Shown here piece by piece: positions 59,232-64,000 of a DNA stretch of 64,000 bases; positions within the stretch are counted from its first letter, which is position 1; the number at the start of each line of letters is the position of its first letter. Made by a program: the position numbers and the translations under genes. Source of the DNA: Isosphaeraceae bacterium EP7. Its GTDB lineage: Bacteria > Planctomycetota > Planctomycetia > Isosphaerales > Isosphaeraceae. The notes under the pieces were generated by a model. It was not told where the DNA came from and ran no database searches. It worked only from the letters and a program-made list of their open reading frames with translations. The DNA is taken from positions 1,375,174-1,439,173 of the forward strand of contig CP151667.1 in the NCBI GenBank assembly GCA_038400315.1. Direction: 5' to 3'.

Positions 59232-62204
59232 ATGCCATCCCGCACCTCGATCTTCGCACTCGTGCTGGCGCTGCTCACCTCGGCCGCCGGCGCCGACGAC
59301 GACCTGGCCAAGGAGCTGCCGCGAATCGGCTCGAAGACGCCGGCGCAGGCGCTCGAGTCCTTCAAGCTCCACCCGGGCTTCCGGCTCGACGAGGTGGCCA
59401 TCGAGCCCGCCGTCACCGATCCGGTGGCCATCTGCTACGACGCCGATGGCCGGCTCTATGTCGTCGAGATGCGGGGCTACCCCTATCCCCAGAAGGTGGC
59501 GACGGGCAACGTCCGCCGGCTTGAAGATAAGGATGGCGACGGTCGATACGAGACCAGCACCATCTTCGTCGACGGTCTGTCGTGGCCGACCTCGGTCGTC
59601 CCCTACGACGGCGGCGTCTTCATCGCCGTGGCCCCTGACATCCTTTATGCGAAGGATGCCGACGGCGATGGCGTGGCCGAGATCAAGGTGAAGGCGTTCA
59701 GCGGCTTCGGCGTCGACAACGTCCAGGCCCTGCTCAACGGCCTGCTCTGGGGCAACGACGGCTGGATTTACGGGGTCGCGGCGGGCAACGGCGGCGAGAT
59801 CGTCAACCACCTGAAGCCGGGCTCCAAGCCGGTCTCGGTTCGCGGTCGAGACTTCCGATTCAAGCCCGACGGCTCGGCCTTCGAGGCGATCTCCGGCGGG
59901 GGCCAGTTCGGCCACTCGTTCGACGACTGGTACCATCGGTTCACCTCCGGCAACTCGAACCACATCCGCCAGATCGTCCTCCCTTCCCAGTACCTCGAGC
60001 ATAACCCGGCGCTTGCGGCCGGCGCGGTCATCGACGACATCGCCGAGGACGGCCCGGCGGCCCCCGTCTTCAGGATCAGCCAGCCCGAGCCCTGGCGGAT
60101 CGTCAGGACCCGGCAACGCGCCGCCGACCCGGTCATGTCCAAGCGACTCCCCCCCAGCGAGTTGGCGATCACCGGCTTCTTCACCTCGGCCACTGGCGTG
60201 ACCATCTACCGCGGGACCGCCTTCGACGAGCCCTATCGCGGCAACGCATTCGTCGGCGACGTGGGGGGGAATCTGGTCCACAGGAAGACCCTCGAGAAGC
60301 ATGGGGTGGAATTCCTGGCGAAACGGGCCGACAAGGGGGCGGAGTTCCTCGCCTCCACCGACAACTGGTTCCGGCCCGTCAACTTCGCCAACACTCCCGA
60401 CGGCACGCTCCTGATCCTGGACATGTACAGGGAAACGATCGAGCATCCGTTCTCGATTCCCGAGCCGATCAAGAAGCACCTCGACCTGACTAGCGGGCAT
60501 GACATCGGCCGGCTCTACAACCTCGTCCCCTCCGGCTTCAAGGCACGGACAAGGCCCTCGCTGGGCAAGGCGACCGTCGCCGAGCTGGTCGCGACCCTGT
60601 CCGATCGAGACGCCTGGTGGCGCGAGACGGCCCAGCGACTCCTGATCGAGCGGCGCGATCCGGCGACGGTCGGGCTGCTGCGCGACGGGCTGGCGAAGGT
60701 GGGCACCCCGCTGGGGCTGGCCCATCGGCTCTGGACGCTCGACGCGCTGGGTGCTCTGACGGCGGCCGACGTCCGGCTGGCTGCGGGATCGGCATCGGCC
60801 GACCTCCGCGAGCAGGCCGCGCGGCTGGTGGCCGACCACCCCCAGATGGCCGTCGAGCTGGGCGAAGAGTTGTCCAGGCTGGCTGCTGACGCCGAGCCGA
60901 TGGTGCGGTTCCAGACCGCCTTCGCGCTCTGGAAGGCGGTCGACGGCGTGGCCCTTCCGGCGCTGGCATCGATCGCCAGGGCGGCGGACGGCGATCGATG
61001 GGTGCGGGCGGCGGTGCTCAGTTCGGTGGGGGGGAGGCCGCTCGCCTTCCTCGACACGCTGAAGGGGTCCGACGGGTTCCTGGCCACGCCAGCCGGTCGG
61101 GCCTGGGTCGAGGAGGTGGCGGTGCTCTGCGGCATCGAGAACACCAAGTCGGATCTGGATGCCTTGCTGGCACGCTACGCCGGCAAGCAGGCCCCGGCGG
61201 GGCAGGCCGACGCGGTGGCGCTCGGGATCGGCCGCGGGTTGCAGCGGTCGGGGGGCTCGCTGCGGGCCTATCTCGACGGCGGCTCCCAGGCGCTTGCCGA
61301 CCTGTTCGACGGCGCGGCCGGGGTGGTCAACTCCGAGGCCGGCGAGGCCGATCGCGTCCGCGCCATCAGGCTGCTGGCCCTTGGCTCGGTGAACCGCGCG
61401 GTCGAAACCCTGACCCCGCTGCTCGACGGCCGCCAGCCGACCTCGGTGCAGCTCGCGGCCTTGCAAGGGCTGGCGGGCTTGCCCGATGAGCGGGTCGCCG
61501 GGGCCGTGATCGGCCACTGGAAGTCGCTCAGCCCGGCGGTGCGTGGCGAGGCGATCGAGGTCCTCATCGCCCGGCCCGATCGGGTCAAGGCCCTGCTCGA
61601 CGCCGTCGAGGCGTCCACCATCGCCGCCACCGATCTCGACGCCGCCAGGCGCAAGCAACTGCTCGCCTCGACCGACCCCGCCACTCGCGACCGCGCCGCC
61701 GCCTTGCTGGGCAAGGTCGTCAAGTCGGATCGCTCGAAGGTGGTCGCCGACTTCCTGCCGGCCCTGACCCTGACCTTTGACCGGGCCAAGGGCAAGGGGG
61801 TCTTCAAGGTGGCCTGCTCGACCTGCCACCGCGTCGAGGGGGTCGGGGCGGAGGTCGGCCCGAACCTGGCCACGGTGACCGGGCGTTCGGTCGAGGACCT
61901 GCTCGGTCACATCCTCGACCCCAACCGCGAGGTCGCCCCGCAGTTCGTCAACTACTCGGTGGCCACCACCGACGGCCGGGTCGTCACGGGCCTGATCGCC
62001 GAGGAGTCGGCCACGACCTTGACCCTCAAACGGGCCGAGGGGGCCGTCGATCTCGTCCCTCGCGCCCAGATCGAGGAGGTCACCTCGACGGGCCTCTCGC
62101 TGATGCCCGAGGGGCTCGAGAAGGGCCTGACCCAGCAAGATTTCGCCGACCTGATAGGCTACGTTCGAGGTATCCAGGGACCCGTGCCGGCCGCCACCAA
62201 GTAG
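59232..62204 (+). CDS. PVC-type membrane-bound dehydrogenase / heme-binding protein with HEAT repeats
   Basis: A 990-residue exported protein of a type almost confined to Planctomycetes and Verrucomicrobia. After a signal peptide (residues 1 to about 21) comes a beta-propeller dehydrogenase-like domain (RLDEVAIEPAVTDPVAICYD, RLYVVEMRGYPYP, FRFKPDGSAFEAISGGGQFG; about 40-440). Helical HEAT-like repeats follow (about 440-840). A cytochrome c domain then has CSTCH at residues 862-866, plus GPNLATVTGRSVEDLLGHIL and DGRVVTGLIAEES. These proteins are thought to oxidise sugars or alcohols in the periplasm, but substrates are not known. Length and order of domains are normal. It starts 105 bases after the permease. 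Confidence 0.93.
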   Translation: MPSRTSIFALVLALLTSAAGADDDLAKELPRIGSKTPAQALESFKLHPGFRLDEVAIEPAVTDPVAICYDADGRLYVVEMRGYPYPQKVATGNVRRLEDKDGDGRYETSTIFVDGLSWPTSVVPYDGGVFIAVAPDILYAKDADGDGVAEIKVKAFSGFGVDNVQALLNGLLWGNDGWIYGVAAGNGGEIVNHLKPGSKPVSVRGRDFRFKPDGSAFEAISGGGQFGHSFDDWYHRFTSGNSNHIRQIVLPSQYLEHNPALAAGAVIDDIAEDGPAAPVFRISQPEPWRIVRTRQRAADPVMSKRLPPSELAITGFFTSATGVTIYRGTAFDEPYRGNAFVGDVGGNLVHRKTLEKHGVEFLAKRADKGAEFLASTDNWFRPVNFANTPDGTLLILDMYRETIEHPFSIPEPIKKHLDLTSGHDIGRLYNLVPSGFKARTRPSLGKATVAELVATLSDRDAWWRETAQRLLIERRDPATVGLLRDGLAKVGTPLGLAHRLWTLDALGALTAADVRLAAGSASADLREQAARLVADHPQMAVELGEELSRLAADAEPMVRFQTAFALWKAVDGVALPALASIARAADGDRWVRAAVLSSVGGRPLAFLDTLKGSDGFLATPAGRAWVEEVAVLCGIENTKSDLDALLARYAGKQAPAGQADAVALGIGRGLQRSGGSLRAYLDGGSQALADLFDGAAGVVNSEAGEADRVRAIRLLALGSVNRAVETLTPLLDGRQPTSVQLAALQGLAGLPDERVAGAVIGHWKSLSPAVRGEAIEVLIARPDRVKALLDAVEASTIAATDLDAARRKQLLASTDPATRDRAAALLGKVVKSDRSKVVADFLPALTLTFDRAKGKGVFKVACSTCHRVEGVGAEVGPNLATVTGRSVEDLLGHILDPNREVAPQFVNYSVATTDGRVVTGLIAEESATTLTLKRAEGAVDLVPRAQIEEVTSTGLSLMPEGLEKGLTQQDFADLIGYVRGIQGPVPAATK

Positions 62205-62637
62205 TCTTCCAAGCTCCCGGATGGCGTCGCAAGTCGTTCCTCTGGCACGGCCTGCGGCGCGCCGGGTTCGTTTCGTAATTTCGATTCGGGCTGGATTATC
62301 GGACCCATCACCGACTTGATCGAGGTTTGGATCGCCCGTGTTCTTCCGGATTGTCAAAGAGCGCGAGGGGGCCCTGGCCGACCTGGGTTGGTCGGGTCTG
62401 AACTTGCCGGGGAGATAGTTGCGATCTCGGCGGATTTCCGGCAGGATTTCTGCGAGTGTCTCGAAAAAACGACATGCACCGAGGACCGGCGGCCTGACGG
62501 CGAGCAGTCGGAGGTTGCGGGTCGGCGGAATTGAAGCGTCGTCGACAATTCGGTTGGGCGTTTCGAGCTGGATATTGCTCTTACGTCTGGTCGATGACTC
62601 GAATTGGTGCACTCGATTGACCGGCCGAGGATGCTCG
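62205..62637. other. Gene-free region with a dispersed repeat
   Basis: This 433-base gap contains the second copy of the 36-base dispersed repeat and no convincing gene. The minus-strand frame crossing it belongs to a long antisense shadow. No good promoter for the esterase could be picked out. Confidence 0.5.
62256..62291 (+). repeat. Copy 2 of a dispersed 36-base intergenic repeat
   Basis: It matches 13983-14018 at 32 of 36 positions. The weaker similarity continues about 25 bases upstream in both copies, and both could be read as LRRAGFVS in the same frame, hinting at a decayed coding remnant. Confidence 0.6.
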
Positions 62638-63747
62638 ATGAGACGGCTTGCTTGGATCGGACTCTGGCTCCTGGCCGCGACGCCAGCGTATGCGCAGCTC
62701 GGCAACCACACCAACCTGAATCGGCTCAATCGCCGAATCTGCGGGCGGGTCGTCGACTACACGCAGAACCACGGGCAGGACAACCGGATCCCGTCGGCCG
62801 CGTTGGGTATTCCTCGCGACCTGTACGTCTACCTGCCGCCGGGGTACACGCCGACGAAGGCGTATCCGCTGGTGCTCGACATGCACGTCTCCTACATCGA
62901 CGAGCACACGTTCGTCGCGCTCGGCCGGGTGTCCGAGATTGACCAGCTGATCACCTCAGGTCAAATGCCGCCGACGATTGTCGCCTGCGTCGACGGCCTG
63001 GTCGACGGGAAGAACAGCATCTTCAGCGTCCACTCGTTCTTCCTGGACGGAGTTCGCGGACGGTTCGAGACGCATGTGCTCCAGGAAGTGATCCCGTTCC
63101 TGATGACGCAATACTCGATCCGTCCCGAGCCGCAAGCCCACGCGCTGGTGGGGGTGTCCGCGGGCGGTTTTGGCGCCATGAGCATCGCGCTTCGGCACCC
63201 CGAGCTGTTCGGCGCGGTCGCCGCAATCGGGGCCCCCTTGAACCTGCGATACACGACGTGCCGAGGTCGTTATTTCGATAACTTCGACCCGTCCACGTTC
63301 CGCTGGTCGGAGGTGTACGACCCCAACATGGTCATCGGCAAGGCGTACTTCAGCCTGCGGAAGACGAGGGCCAAGGCCTTCATGGCCCCCGTCTTCGGCG
63401 ACGGCCCCGACGTGGTGAGCCGGGTGAAGGCGACCAATCCGGCCGACATCATCGCCCGCCCCGACTTCCAGCCCGGTCAGCTGGCGATGTACATTGCCTA
63501 CGCCGGCCGCGACAACTACAACTTCGACGCCCACGCCGAGTCGTTCCTCTGGATTGCGCGCCAGCGGGGAATCGCGGTCGACGCGGTGGTCGACCCGTTC
63601 GCCAACCACGGCCTCAGGTTCTTCCGCGAGAACCACATCCCGGCCTACCTCTGGGCCAGCCGCCACATCCTCCCCCCGGTCGACCTAATCATCGGAGCAC
63701 CTGCGATCGTGCAATCCGACCGGAACCTGGACGGTGCGACTCGCTGA
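62638..63747 (+). CDS. Secreted alpha/beta-hydrolase esterase (esterase D/feruloyl esterase-like)
   Basis: A 369-residue exported hydrolase. The signal peptide MRRLAWIGLWLLAATPAYA is followed by LGNHTNLNRLN. The fold is the putative esterase family: DLYVYLPPGYTPTKAYPLVL, then the nucleophile elbow GVSAGGFGAM with S174, the acid D292 in AGRDNYNFD and H324 in FANHGLRFF. This is a complete Ser-Asp-His triad. Related enzymes release ferulic or acetyl groups from plant polysaccharides or hydrolyse trehalose esters; the substrate here is unknown. GAGG eight bases upstream sets the ATG at 62638. A nitrilase-family gene follows 28 bases downstream. Confidence 0.88.
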   Translation: MRRLAWIGLWLLAATPAYAQLGNHTNLNRLNRRICGRVVDYTQNHGQDNRIPSAALGIPRDLYVYLPPGYTPTKAYPLVLDMHVSYIDEHTFVALGRVSEIDQLITSGQMPPTIVACVDGLVDGKNSIFSVHSFFLDGVRGRFETHVLQEVIPFLMTQYSIRPEPQAHALVGVSAGGFGAMSIALRHPELFGAVAAIGAPLNLRYTTCRGRYFDNFDPSTFRWSEVYDPNMVIGKAYFSLRKTRAKAFMAPVFGDGPDVVSRVKATNPADIIARPDFQPGQLAMYIAYAGRDNYNFDAHAESFLWIARQRGIAVDAVVDPFANHGLRFFRENHIPAYLWASRHILPPVDLIIGAPAIVQSDRNLDGATR

Positions 63748-63775
63748 CGATCTCTGTCCTGAAGGACGAGCCAAC

Positions 63776-64000
63776 ATGCGCGACATCCGGGTGGCCGCGG
63801 CCCAGTTCGAGCATCGGGACGGCGACAAGGCCTATAATCTGAGCCGGATTGCCGAGCTGACGGCTCGCGCCGCGGCGAAGGGGGCGGAGGTCGTCTGCTT
63901 CCACGAGTGCAGCGTCACCGGCTACACCTACCTGCAAACCCTCGATCGCGACGGGCTGGACGCCGTGGCCGAGCCAGTGCCGGGGGGCGAGTCGACCCAG
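63776..64000 (+). CDS. Carbon-nitrogen hydrolase (nitrilase superfamily), N-terminal part
   Basis: Only the first 75 residues are inside the window. They begin IRVAAAQFEHRDGDKAYNL, the usual nitrilase-superfamily opening. Further on comes GAEVVCFHECSVTGYTY, where E44 corresponds to the catalytic Glu of the Glu-Lys-Cys triad. The Lys and Cys are beyond position 64000. Family members hydrolyse amides or nitriles such as carbamoylputrescine or omega-amides. AAGGA nine bases upstream supports the ATG. It may be cotranscribed with the esterase. Confidence 0.85.
   Translation, partial: MRDIRVAAAQFEHRDGDKAYNLSRIAELTARAAAKGAEVVCFHECSVTGYTYLQTLDRDGLDAVAEPVPGGESTQ

Noticed and set aside
56001-62729. 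A 2242-codon open frame on the minus strand opposite the DUF1559, lipoprotein, permease, cytochrome and esterase genes
   Set aside because: The plus-strand genes have clear motifs and ribosome sites throughout. The antisense translation is rich in Arg, Gly, Asp, Leu and Val with no domain, as expected when GC-rich codons leave few stops on the other strand.
1-64000. CRISPR arrays, tRNA or rRNA genes, insertion sequences or prophage genes
   Set aside because: I saw no regularly spaced repeats, no transposase or integrase motifs and no tRNA arm pattern in the gaps. A covariance-model search could still find a tRNA or riboswitch I missed.

Overview
The window is a high-GC, gene-dense bacterial chromosome segment that looks planctomycete, most likely of the Isosphaera/Singulisphaera group. 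The evidence is a DUF1559 pseudopilin ending in the HPGGANFCLSDGS-type signature, a PVC-type propeller/HEAT/cytochrome c protein, a TPR protein carrying RNA polymerase alpha-CTD modules, an exosortase-linked polysaccharide locus and frequent TTG/GTG starts. No rRNA, tRNA, CRISPR array, insertion sequence or prophage was found. Very long open frames antisense to genes are a by-product of high GC. Functional names rest on motifs read by eye; no database search was possible.

Layout. 1-8759: pyruvate carboxylase (cut by the window edge), an FAH-family hydrolase, the 7-deazaguanine pair queC-queD, two small membrane proteins and an orphan HlyD-type adaptor. 9180-15611: a U32 protein (RlhA-like), a secreted protein made of two tandem barrel-like repeats, a partly AT-rich gene-free stretch and an FkbM methyltransferase. 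15824-21353: homoserine dehydrogenase, an apgM-type enzyme and a four-ACT aspartokinase, i.e. aspartate-family amino acid synthesis. A higBA toxin-antitoxin pair sits between the first two on the other strand. 21387-29281: PAP2 phosphatase and biotin ligase face the tgt-yajC-secDF operon across a terminator; a TPR/double alpha-CTD protein lies upstream of tgt.

30051-50289 is a roughly 20-kb exopolysaccharide locus. It holds an initiating sugar-phosphate transferase, a Wzz/BY-kinase fusion, two polymerase/ligase-like membrane proteins, a degenerate-FHA/TPR membrane protein, an exosortase with an EpsI partner, GDP-mannose dehydratase, a phosphodiesterase-like protein and five glycosyltransferases. 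50496-55183 is a MoxR-DUF58-transglutaminase operon. 55488-64000 holds a DUF1559 pseudopilin, a lipoprotein, a duplicated ABC-2 permease, a PVC cytochrome, a secreted esterase and the start of a nitrilase-family gene.

Links between genes: biotin ligase should serve pyruvate carboxylase, whose oxaloacetate feeds the aspartate pathway. QueD/QueC make preQ0, the precursor of the base inserted by Tgt. SecDF-YajC supports export of the many secreted proteins. Several intergenic regions carry TTGnnn-N16/17/18-TAnnnT-like promoters, one with a nine-G run inside its spacer.
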